From CAVUEG01 sp963740525 (GTDB lineage: Bacteria; Actinomycetota; Actinomycetes; Propionibacteriales; Nocardioidaceae), in the NCBI GenBank assembly GCA_963740525.1, contig CAVUEG010000001.1, forward strand, positions 1 to 64,000: 64,000 nt of DNA. Reading direction: 5' to 3'. Under the pieces are notes generated by a model. That model was not told the DNA's origin, made no database searches, and was given only the letters and a program-made list of their open reading frames with translations. Every line of letters starts with the position of its first letter. Positions within the stretch are counted from its first letter, which is position 1. Both the position numbers and the translations under genes were made by a program. Below, piece after piece: positions 32,995 to 41,934 of the stretch.

Positions 32995-35250
32995 TCAGGG
33001 GTCAAGGGTAACGGTGGCGAGCAACGCCTCTCGTACGGCGTGGGCCGCAGCCTCGGCCCGCTCCTCGGTCAACGGGCCACCGGAATACTCGCGGACGTAG
33101 AAGATGTCGACCGCCTGGGGTCCGATCGTGGTGACGTGCGCCGAACGCACCACGATCTGGAGGCCGGCTAGGGCAGCGGCCACGAGGTGCACGACTCCTG
33201 GACGGTCGTCCATCCGCACCTCGAGACCGGTGGCGTCGGCGCTGATCTCGTGCCGGACCCGCACGGTCGGCTCGAGCCGTGAGGGCACCGCACGGCCCAG
33301 CTTGTCGGCGGCGCCGTCGGTGGTCACCCGGCGCAGGACCTGGCGGAGAACCGCGGCGTCCAGGTCGGGGCGGTCGACGTCCCAGATCGAGACGGCGTAC
33401 TCGCCCTGCGTCCAGACCCGGGCCGCCCGCACCGAGACCCGTTGCAGGGCCAGCGCGGCCGCCTGGTCCGCCATCAGCCCGACCCGGTCCCTGGCCACGA
33501 GCGTGACCCGGGCCTGGGAGCCCGGTCCGTCCGTGCTTCCAGCACCCACCGTCTCGACCCTCACGTCGACGCGGTCCGGGTCCTCGCGAAGGGCCTGACT
33601 GATCTCGACCGCGTGCACGGCGTCCTCCACCGCCGGGAGCTCGTTGTGCACCAGCCGTGCCCGCACCCGTGCCGCCAGCTCGCCGACCAGCCGAGCCCGC
33701 CAGTCGGTCCACGCCTGGGGGGACGTGGCGCGGGCATCCGCCTCGGTGAGCACCTCGAGCAGGTCGAGCATCTCCACGTCGGCCAGCAGTCCGGCGACGT
33801 GCTCGACGGTCGCGGGGTCATCGAGGTCGCGGGTGGTGGCGGTGCCCGCGAGCAGCAGGTGCCAGCGCACGAGACCCGCGACCAGGTCCACCTCACGCTC
33901 CCCGAAGCCCATGCGGGTCGCGATGGCGCGGGCCAGCGGCTCCCCCGCCTCGCAGTGCTCGATCTCCCGACCCTTGCCGATGTCGTGCAGGAGCGCCGCC
34001 ACCATCAGGACGTCGGGACGGGCCACACGACGGATCAGTGCGGACGCCTCGATGCAGGTCTCGACCATGTGCCGGTCGACGGTGAACCGGTGGATGGACG
34101 AGGCGTGCGGAAGGAGGCGAACGTGCTCCCACTCGGGCAGGAACAGGCGCAGCCCCTCGGTCTCGTCCAGGGTCTCCCAGACCCCGAGGAGCCCCCGTCC
34201 GGCGGCCAGCAGACGGGTGAGGAGCTCGCGGGCATCCTCGGCCCACGGCTCGGGCAGCGGGCGCCCATCGCGGGCCAGCCGGGCCGCGGTGGCCGGCGCC
34301 AGCACGACGCCACGCTCGGCTGCCTCCGCACCGGCGCGAAGCAGCAGCAGCGGGTCCTGCTCCGGGCGGACCTTGCCGTCGAGGACAAGCTCGTCGCCGT
34401 GCAGGGCCAGGCCCCGACCGATGGGAACCAGCGCCGGCCTCCGGACTGTCACGCCCTCGGGCCGTCTGAGGACCGAGTCCACACGGTGCCAGGTGAGCCG
34501 GGACAGGTGGGTCATCCGTCGTCCCAGCTGGCGGGTGTGGATCTGCGCGGCCACGCCGTCCGGGAGGTTGAGCAGCTCGGCCATCTCCGGCCAGTACTCC
34601 GGGGCGACCCGGTCCGTGGCCCGCCCGGCGACGGTGTGAAGCGCGTCGCGCACGTCGAGCAGCGAGGTCCGGCAGCGCTCGAGGTCCGCGTGCGGGACGT
34701 CGACGAGCCAGGTGGCGACGAGCGCCTTCAGCGTGGTCGCGTCACGGAGCCCTCCGATCGACTCCTTGAGGTCGGGTACGGCGGCGTGGGCGAGCTCGCC
34801 GAGGCGGTCGCTGCGCGAGTCCACCAGCCTGCGGAGGTCGCCGAGCCGATGGCGAGCGTCGCGGCGCCACTGGGTCAGCAGCGAGCTGCGCAGCCGGAGG
34901 GTGAGGTTCGGGTCGCCGGCGAGGTGTCGCGCGTCGAGCAGCCCGAGCGCGACCTTGAGGTCGCCCGCCGCGGACTGCGCCGCCTCGGTGAGCCCCCGCA
35001 CCGAGTGGTCGATCGTGGCGCCGGAGTCCCAGAGCGGGTACCAGATCTTGCCCGCGGCCTCGCCCGGGTCGACGGCGTCATCGTGGATCAGGACCACGTC
35101 GAGGTCGCTGTACGGCGCCAGCTCGGCCCGTCCGTAGCCACCGACGGCCACCAGCGCGACCCCCGAGACGACGCCCACGGTGTCGGCGTACGCACTCGTG
35201 CAGAGTGCGTCCGCCTCCTGGGCCCGGAGCCGTCGGTCGAGGTCGGTCAT
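32995..35250 (-). CDS. glnD: Bifunctional PII-modifying enzyme GlnD
   Basis: GlnD adds and removes nucleotides on PII proteins in response to glutamine; in streptomycetes it acts as an adenylyltransferase on GlnK. The 751-aa product (shorter than the 890 aa of E. coli) has the nucleotidyltransferase core GGYGRAELAPYSDLDVVL with the DxD pair, the HD domain LLHDIGKGREIEHCEAGEPL and two C-terminal ACT repeats that sense glutamine. It lies 4 nt after glnB, so it is translated with the amtB-PII pairs. Confidence 0.94.
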   Translation of the reverse strand: MTDLDRRLRAQEADALCTSAYADTVGVVSGVALVAVGGYGRAELAPYSDLDVVLIHDDAVDPGEAAGKIWYPLWDSGATIDHSVRGLTEAAQSAAGDLKVALGLLDARHLAGDPNLTLRLRSSLLTQWRRDARHRLGDLRRLVDSRSDRLGELAHAAVPDLKESIGGLRDATTLKALVATWLVDVPHADLERCRTSLLDVRDALHTVAGRATDRVAPEYWPEMAELLNLPDGVAAQIHTRQLGRRMTHLSRLTWHRVDSVLRRPEGVTVRRPALVPIGRGLALHGDELVLDGKVRPEQDPLLLLRAGAEAAERGVVLAPATAARLARDGRPLPEPWAEDARELLTRLLAAGRGLLGVWETLDETEGLRLFLPEWEHVRLLPHASSIHRFTVDRHMVETCIEASALIRRVARPDVLMVAALLHDIGKGREIEHCEAGEPLARAIATRMGFGEREVDLVAGLVRWHLLLAGTATTRDLDDPATVEHVAGLLADVEMLDLLEVLTEADARATSPQAWTDWRARLVGELAARVRARLVHNELPAVEDAVHAVEISQALREDPDRVDVRVETVGAGSTDGPGSQARVTLVARDRVGLMADQAAALALQRVSVRAARVWTQGEYAVSIWDVDRPDLDAAVLRQVLRRVTTDGAADKLGRAVPSRLEPTVRVRHEISADATGLEVRMDDRPGVVHLVAAALAGLQIVVRSAHVTTIGPQAVDIFYVREYSGGPLTEERAEAAAHAVREALLATVTLDP

Positions 35251-35254
35251 GGGG

Positions 35255-35589
35255 TCAGATCGCGGACTGGTCGCGCTCCCCCGTGCGCACCCGCACGGCG
35301 GTCTCCACCGGCGTCACCCAGACCTTGCCGTCGCCGATCCGCCCGGTCTGGGCGCTGGAGACCACGGCGTCGACTACTGCCTCGACGTCATCGTCGTCGA
35401 CGACGATCTCGAGCCGGATCTTCGGCACGAGTGCGATGTCGTACTCGGCGCCGCGGTAGACCTCCGTGTGACCCTTCTGCCGGCCGTAGCCGGAGACCTC
35501 CATCACCGTCATCCCGGTGACCCCGACCGCCTCGAGCGCGGACCGGACGTCCTCCCACTTGTGCGGCTTGATGACCGCGGTGACGAGCT

Positions 35590-35593
<4 letters not shown>
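35255..35593 (-). CDS. glnB: PII nitrogen regulatory protein (copy 1)
   Basis: A 112-aa PII (GlnB/GlnK). The T loop GYGRQKGHTEVYRGAEYDIA has Tyr-51, the site of nucleotidylation, and KIRLEIVVDDD leads to the B loop TGRIGDGKVWV. The ATG overlaps the upstream amtB stop by 4 nt. The C-terminus (GERDQSAI) differs slightly from the second copy. It will bind ATP, ADP and 2-oxoglutarate and gate the Amt channel. Confidence 0.95.
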
Positions 35594-36941
<1,348 letters not shown>

Positions 36942-36986
36942 GCGCAGGAGGATCTCGCCAGCAGGTTTCCGGCGGACACGCCACGT

Positions 36987-37032
36987 GTTTCGCACGCGTG
37001 ACGTATCCGCCGGAATGTTACGACCGTGTTAC
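36987..37032 (-). promoter_or_regulatory. GlnR-type double operator ahead of the Glu-type amtB
   Basis: On the minus strand the order is GTAAC-n6-GTAAC-n14-GTCAC-n6-GAAAC. The four elements lie at 37028-37032, 37017-37021, 36998-37002 and 36987-36991. This fits the GTnAC-n6-GAAAC pairs bound by actinobacterial GlnR. The downstream end is 46 nt from the amtB ATG. The same geometry stands before the second amtB. Confidence 0.8.
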
Positions 37033-37064
37033 GGCCGTCCTACCGGGTCGGTGCAGGGTGGCTC

Positions 37065-37403
37065 TCAGACCGCCGCCTCGTCGCGCTCCCCCGTGCGAAC
37101 GCGGACGACCGTGTCCACCGAGGAGACCCAGACCTTGCCGTCACCGATCCGCCCGGTCTGGGCGGCCTTGACCACGATCCCCACGACATCGTCCACGTCG
37201 TCCCCCTCGACGACGATCTCGATCCGGATCTTCGGGACCAGCGCGATGTCGTACTCCGCGCCGCGGTAGACCTCGGTGTGGCCCTTCTGCCGGCCGTAGC
37301 CGGAGACCTCGCTGACCGTCATTCCGGTCACCCCGAAGGTCTCGAGGGCCTCGCGGACCTCTTCCCACTTGTGCGGCTTGATCACCGCGGTGATGAGCTT
37401 CAT
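37065..37403 (-). CDS. glnK: PII nitrogen regulatory protein (copy 2)
   Basis: A second 112-aa PII, highly similar to the copy at 35255. Tyr-51 is kept in the T loop GYGRQKGHTEVYRGAEYDIA. Differences cluster in the first helix and in the region after KIRIEIVVEGDDVDDVV, so the two copies are not recent duplicates. The ATG overlaps the stop of the twin-His amtB by 4 nt. Confidence 0.95.
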   Translation of the reverse strand: MKLITAVIKPHKWEEVREALETFGVTGMTVSEVSGYGRQKGHTEVYRGAEYDIALVPKIRIEIVVEGDDVDDVVGIVVKAAQTGRIGDGKVWVSSVDTVVRVRTGERDEAAV

Positions 37404-38761
37404 GCGTTGACTCCTCGTGCCTCGGCGTCAGCCTGGGTGGTGGCCGGGGGGAAGGCGGACCCGACCAGGGCCCGACCGCCTCCGCCGGATGTCGCGAAGT
37501 CGTACGCCGACTCCGCGTGCTCGACGCTGTCGATGCCCTCGACCTCGTCCTCCTCGTCGATCCGGAAGCCGATGGTCCTCTGGATCGCGGTCCCGATCGC
37601 CAGGGTGAGGACGAAGGAGAACAGCAGCACGGCGAAGGCGCCCACCGCCTGACGCCACAGCTGGTCGATGCCGCCGCCGTAGAAGAGGCCGTCGACGCCC
37701 GCGGCGGTGGCCGCAGAGGCGAACAGGCCGACCGCCAGGGTGCCCCAGAGCCCACCGACGAGGTGGACTCCGACCACGTCGAGCGAGTCGTCGATGCCGA
37801 AGCGGAACTTCAGCCCGACAGCCAGGGCGCAGAAGACCCCGGCCAGGGCGCCGACCGCGATCGCACCCATCGGGGTCACCGAGGAGCACGACGGCGTGAT
37901 CGCCACGAGTCCGGCGACCACACCCGAGGCGGCACCCAGCGACGTGGCGTGACCGTCGCGGATCCGCTCCACGAGCAGCCAGCCGAGCGCTGCCGCACCG
38001 GTCGCCACCAGGGTGGTCACCCAGACCTCGGCAGCCGAGCCGTTGGCGGACAGGGCGGATCCGGCGTTGAAGCCGAACCAGCCGAACCAGAGCAGGCCCG
38101 CGCCGATCATCACCAGCGGCAGGTTGTGCGGGCGCATCGGGTCACGCTTCCACCCGACGCGCCTACCGAGCACGATCGCGAGCGCCAGGCCGGCAGCGCC
38201 GGCGTTGATGTGGACCGCCGTACCTCCGGCGAAGTCGATCGCCGCCAGCTTGTTGGCGATCCACCCGCCGGTCTCGGACTGGCCGCCGTCGAAGGCGAAG
38301 ACCCAGTGCGCAACGGGGAAGTAGACGACGGTCGCCCAGACTCCCGCGAAGACCAGCCAAGGCCCGAACTTCGCCCGGTCGGCGATCGCGCCGGAGATCA
38401 GTGCGACCGTGATGATCGCGAACACCGCCTGGAAGGCGACGAACGCCATGGCGGGGATCGTGCCCACCAGGTGGGTCGCCGCGTAGCCCTTGTCGGCGTT
38501 GGTGCCGATCAGCTGCGAGAGACCGAAGAAGTCGAAGGGGTTGCCGGCGAGACCTCCGCCGACGTCGTTGCCGAAGGCGATGGAGTAGCCGTAGACCACC
38601 CACAGGACGCTGATGAGCGCGAGTGCGCCGAAGCTCATCATCATCATGTTCAGGACGCTCTTGGCGCGGACCATGCCGCCGTAGAAGAGTGCGAGGCCGG
38701 GAGTCATCAGGAGCACCAAGGCCGCTGATGTCAACACCCAGGCAGTGTCGCCAGTATCCAT
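37400..38761 (-). CDS. amtB: Ammonium transporter with canonical twin-His pore
   Basis: A 453-aa Amt/MEP channel with eleven hydrophobic segments. FYGGMVRAKSVLNMMMMSFG begins the channel region; the first pore His is in GGTAVHINAGAAGLAL and the second in GVHLVGGLWGTLAVGL. The intact frame contrasts with the neighbour at 35590. The C-terminal cytoplasmic tail has EEDEVEGIDSVEHAESAYDF, which contacts PII. It heads the amtB-glnK-amtB-glnB-glnD-ffh series. Confidence 0.95.
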   Translation of the reverse strand: MDTGDTAWVLTSAALVLLMTPGLALFYGGMVRAKSVLNMMMMSFGALALISVLWVVYGYSIAFGNDVGGGLAGNPFDFFGLSQLIGTNADKGYAATHLVGTIPAMAFVAFQAVFAIITVALISGAIADRAKFGPWLVFAGVWATVVYFPVAHWVFAFDGGQSETGGWIANKLAAIDFAGGTAVHINAGAAGLALAIVLGRRVGWKRDPMRPHNLPLVMIGAGLLWFGWFGFNAGSALSANGSAAEVWVTTLVATGAAALGWLLVERIRDGHATSLGAASGVVAGLVAITPSCSSVTPMGAIAVGALAGVFCALAVGLKFRFGIDDSLDVVGVHLVGGLWGTLAVGLFASAATAAGVDGLFYGGGIDQLWRQAVGAFAVLLFSFVLTLAIGTAIQRTIGFRIDEEDEVEGIDSVEHAESAYDFATSGGGGRALVGSAFPPATTQADAEARGVNA

Positions 38762-38884
38762 GTGTCTCTACCTCGTTGATCGCTTCGAGGGGGAGATGCG
38801 CGAGGTACGACGTCACTGTCGTGCCACCACCGCCCCAGTGAGCGACACACTGGCAAGCAGAGGTTTCAGGTGCCGACAACGTGT

Positions 38885-38930
38885 GTTTCGCGCAGGTGAC
38901 GGTTCACCAGGGGTGTTACCGGCAGGTGAC
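38885..38930 (-). promoter_or_regulatory. GlnR-type double operator ahead of the twin-His amtB
   Basis: On the minus strand the order is GTCAC-n6-GTAAC-n14-GTCAC-n6-GAAAC at 38926-38930, 38915-38919, 38896-38900 and 38885-38889. The element spacing is identical to that of 36987-37032. It lies 124 nt before the amtB ATG and just past the ftsY stop. Binding by a GlnR protein is inferred from motif and neighbours. Confidence 0.85.
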
Positions 38931-38951
38931 GGATCCGGGCAGTCCGGGCGG

Positions 38952-40115
38952 TCAGGACAAGATCGCGTCGACGAAGGCCTCGGGGTCGAACGGCGCCAGG
39001 TCGTCGGCGCCCTCCCCCAGGCCGACGAGCTTGACGGGCACCCCGAGGGCTCGTTGAACGGCGACGACGATGCCGCCCTTGGCAGAGCCGTCGAGCTTGG
39101 TGAGGACGACCCCGGTGACGTCGACGACCTCGCTGAACACGCGCGCCTGGGTCAGGCCGTTCTGGCCCGTGGTGGCGTCGAGCACCAGCAGCACCTCGGT
39201 CACGGTCGTCTGCTTCTCGATGACGCGCTTGACCTTGCCGAGCTCGTCCATGAGACCGGCCTTGTTCTGCAGGCGCCCCGCCGTGTCGACGATGACGACG
39301 TCCACCTCGCGGGTGATGCCCTCCTTGACCGACTCGAACGCAACGCTGGCCGGGTCCGTCCCCTCGGGACCGCGGATGACGGGGACGCCGACCCGGTCAC
39401 CCCACGTGGTGAGCTGCTCGGCGGCCGCGGCACGGAAGGTGTCAGCCGCACCCAGGACCACGGACTGTCCCTCGGCGACCAGCACCCGGGCGAGCTTGCC
39501 GACGGTCGTGGTCTTGCCGGTGCCGTTGACGCCGACCACGAGCACCACGCCGGGCATCCCGTCATGCCGGTGGGTGTCGAGCCGGCGGTCGAGCGCAGGG
39601 TCGACCAGCGCCAGCAGCTCCTCCCGGAGCACGTCGCGGACGGCGCCAGGGTCCTGGCCCTCCACCCGGATCCGGGTGCGGAGGCGGTCGACCAGCTCCT
39701 GGGTGGGAGCCACGCCGAGATCCGCGGTGAGCAGGGTGTCCTCGATGCTCTCCCAGGTGTCCTCGTCGATCCGGTCCCGTGAGAGCAGCGCCAGCAGCCC
39801 CCGTCCGAGGCCGCCCTGAGAGCCGGCCAGCCGTTGCCGCAGCCGGACCAGCCGACTCGCTGCCGACTCGGGGCGCTCCAGCGTGGGGGTGGAGGGCCCC
39901 GGCGGGAGGGCGGCGTCCTCGATGGTCCGGGTCGGGGTGTCCCGGGGGACCTCGGCGTCCTCACCGACCTGCGGCTCCCCGGTTGTCGAGGGGACGCTCC
40001 TGGTCGCCTCGTCGGGTCGCGTCGTACGACGGCGTGCAGCGCTGGCGACGAAGCCGACGACCAGCAGCAGCGCGATGGCAGCGATCGCGAGGATCAGATA
40101 CAGAGAGTCACCCAC
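38952..40115 (-). CDS. ftsY: Signal recognition particle receptor FtsY
   Basis: FtsY is the membrane-associated SRP receptor GTPase. The 387-aa product begins with a true transmembrane helix (SLYLILAIAAIALLLVVGFV), then a linker of about 85 residues rich in Pro and Thr, and the NG domain with VVGVNGTGKTTTVGKLARVL, DTAGRLQNKAGLMDELGKV and TKLDGSAKGGIVVAV. GTG 40115 was chosen (GGATGGGG upstream); an ATG at 40193 would add an unlikely stretch. In actinobacteria the order smc-ftsY is usual; here four genes stand between them. Confidence 0.95.
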   Translation of the reverse strand: MGDSLYLILAIAAIALLLVVGFVASAARRRTTRPDEATRSVPSTTGEPQVGEDAEVPRDTPTRTIEDAALPPGPSTPTLERPESAASRLVRLRQRLAGSQGGLGRGLLALLSRDRIDEDTWESIEDTLLTADLGVAPTQELVDRLRTRIRVEGQDPGAVRDVLREELLALVDPALDRRLDTHRHDGMPGVVLVVGVNGTGKTTTVGKLARVLVAEGQSVVLGAADTFRAAAAEQLTTWGDRVGVPVIRGPEGTDPASVAFESVKEGITREVDVVIVDTAGRLQNKAGLMDELGKVKRVIEKQTTVTEVLLVLDATTGQNGLTQARVFSEVVDVTGVVLTKLDGSAKGGIVVAVQRALGVPVKLVGLGEGADDLAPFDPEAFVDAILS

Positions 40116-40242
40116 GGCCCCATCCAACCAAATGCCCTGCTGAGCCCCGACAGCACTGTCGGGGGCTGCGTCCGGTTCCACCCGTAGGTGCACTCCGCTG
40201 CCGATCTCGGCAGGTCTCGGGTCGGGGTGTCACCATGTACCC

Positions 40243-41145
40243 ATGGCCGCTCTGCCGGGTTCCCACCGAGTGCTCGTCCTTCCAACGGGGCAAGCGGTGA
40301 GCGCGTGGGAGGTCGGCGATCCGAGCGGTGTGCCCGTCATCTTTCACCACGGAACGCCAGCGAGCCGTCTGCAGGCGGTCTTGGGAGACGGCGCAGCCCG
40401 CCGACAGAAGGTCCGTCTCGTGTCCTTCAACCGACCTGGCTACGGCAGTTCGGCCGAGACGCCACCCAGTCTTGCGTCGGTGGGCGAGGACGCCGTCGGT
40501 GTTGCCGATGCTTTCGGCATCCATGAATTCGCCGTTCTGGGGACATCCGGTGGCGGTCCGTACGCGCTCGCAACCGGGCTGGCGGCACCTGGACGAGTGC
40601 GCGGCATCGGCGTCGCCGCGGGCGTCGGGCCATGGAGGTTGATCGATCCGCCAGTCCCGGAGGATCCGGAGCGTCGCCTGCTCGCTCTTGCGGACGCGGG
40701 GAAGGTTTCCGCCGCGCTCGATGGTTTCCTCAGACAAGCGGAGACCGAGTTCGACAGTCTCCTCGCAAGGGACGACGAGGACATGGTGAAGGCATTCTTC
40801 GCCCACGCTCGCCCAGAGGAGACCCTCTGGCTCGACGATGACGTCAGACGCTACTGGGCTGCTGACTTGCGTGATGCCCTGCGCACGTACGACGGGTACG
40901 CCCGGGACAACGTCGCCTGGGGAGGCGAGTGGGACATCGACCCCTCGGAGGTCAGCTGCCCGACGTGGCTCTGGTACGGCGACCAAGACCGCCTTGTGTC
41001 ACTCGCGCACGGGCATTGGCTCGCCGAAAGGATCCCCACTGCCACCCTCGTCATCCGGGAAGGCAAGGGGCACGGGAGCACGAGCTTCGAGTTCTGGGAC
41101 GAGATGTTTGCGACGCTCCGGACCCAGCTCACGACTGGTGCGTAG
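40243..41145 (+). CDS. Alpha/beta hydrolase
   Basis: A 300-aa alpha/beta hydrolase of unknown substrate. The oxyanion region is FHHGTPASRL, the nucleophile elbow is VLGTSGGGPYALATG (Ser), the acid is probably the Asp in WYGDQDRLV and the base is His in GKGHGST. The gene is on the opposite strand to its neighbours and uses codons less strictly GC-rich, for example ATGAATTCGCC near 40526. That, with its odd place between ftsY and smc, suggests later insertion; it is an inference. Confidence 0.88.
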   Translation: MAALPGSHRVLVLPTGQAVSAWEVGDPSGVPVIFHHGTPASRLQAVLGDGAARRQKVRLVSFNRPGYGSSAETPPSLASVGEDAVGVADAFGIHEFAVLGTSGGGPYALATGLAAPGRVRGIGVAAGVGPWRLIDPPVPEDPERRLLALADAGKVSAALDGFLRQAETEFDSLLARDDEDMVKAFFAHARPEETLWLDDDVRRYWAADLRDALRTYDGYARDNVAWGGEWDIDPSEVSCPTWLWYGDQDRLVSLAHGHWLAERIPTATLVIREGKGHGSTSFEFWDEMFATLRTQLTTGA

Positions 41146-41198
41146 CGTCAGGCTATCCGGGCGCGCGGATGTCGCACTCGCACTCGGGACGGACACCT

Positions 41199-41402
41199 TC
41201 AGCCCTGGCGGGTCCACTCGCGCTGGTTGTCGATCGTGGGCAGCTGGTCGACCCCGCGGCGCATCGCCTGGCCGAGCCAGGACGCGCGGGGGACCTCCTC
41301 GCCGCGGTGCGGGTAGGTCACGTAGACCAGCACGCTGCCGGCAAGCAGCAGAATCAACAGCATCACCAGCAGGATCCAGATCACCCTGCCACTATGCCCC
41401 AC
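41199..41402 (-). CDS. Small single-helix membrane protein
   Basis: A 67-aa protein with one transmembrane helix near the start (VIWILLVMLLILLLAGSVLV) and a hydrophilic tail with GEEVPRASWLGQAMRRG. Function and family are unknown. The start may be GTG 41402 or GTG 41384 (61 aa); the latter follows GGCAGG too closely for certainty. Confidence 0.65.
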   Translation of the reverse strand: MGHSGRVIWILLVMLLILLLAGSVLVYVTYPHRGEEVPRASWLGQAMRRGVDQLPTIDNQREWTRQG

Positions 41403-41481
41403 ATGTCCGGATCGAAACGCTCTCGCGAGCCTGCCGTGTGCCTCACGTCACCCAGGACCGGGCCATCGTCCCGAAGGCTGG

Positions 41482-41934
41482 TCAGCGCAGCAGCGGGGTG
41501 ACGGCGGCGCGGATCTCGTCGGGGATCGGGGCCACCCGCCGGCCCGCGCCAGGAGTGTTGTCGACATAGACGTGCACGAAGCGGCCCTCGGCGGCGATCT
41601 CCGACCCCTCGCCCGCAGGATCGCCCTGGAAGAGGCCGATCCGGTAGATGACAGAGGAGGTGCCGACCTTGTCGACCACCAGGCCCGTCTGCACCGGCGC
41701 CGGGAAGCCGAGCTCACGGTAGTACCGGCACGACGTCTCGGCCACAACCCCGATCACCGGTAGGGAGCGGACATCGAGGCCGGTGGCGTCGTACAGGTGC
41801 GCGTTCACCGCGGTGTCGAACAGCTCGTAGTAGGTGGCGTTGTTCATGTGGCCGTAGGCGTCGTCGTCGCGCCAGCGGGTCGTGATCTCCCGCCAGGCGA
41901 CGTAGTCGTCGCGACTGGGCCGGTCGTCACTCAC
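41482..41934 (-). CDS. Hot-dog fold acyl-CoA thioesterase
   Basis: A 150-aa 4-hydroxybenzoyl-CoA-type thioesterase. ITTRWRDDDAYGHMNNATYY contains the catalytic Asp and the HMNN motif, and RYYRELGFPAPVQTGLVV is the second strand set. Substrate is unknown. The ATG overlaps the smc stop by 4 nt, so it is coupled to smc. Confidence 0.85.
   Translation of the reverse strand: MSDDRPSRDDYVAWREITTRWRDDDAYGHMNNATYYELFDTAVNAHLYDATGLDVRSLPVIGVVAETSCRYYRELGFPAPVQTGLVVDKVGTSSVIYRIGLFQGDPAGEGSEIAAEGRFVHVYVDNTPGAGRRVAPIPDEIRAAVTPLLR

Noticed and set aside
33442..35520. 692-aa plus-strand frame antisense to glnD
   Set aside because: Shadow of a full-length GlnD with all motifs.
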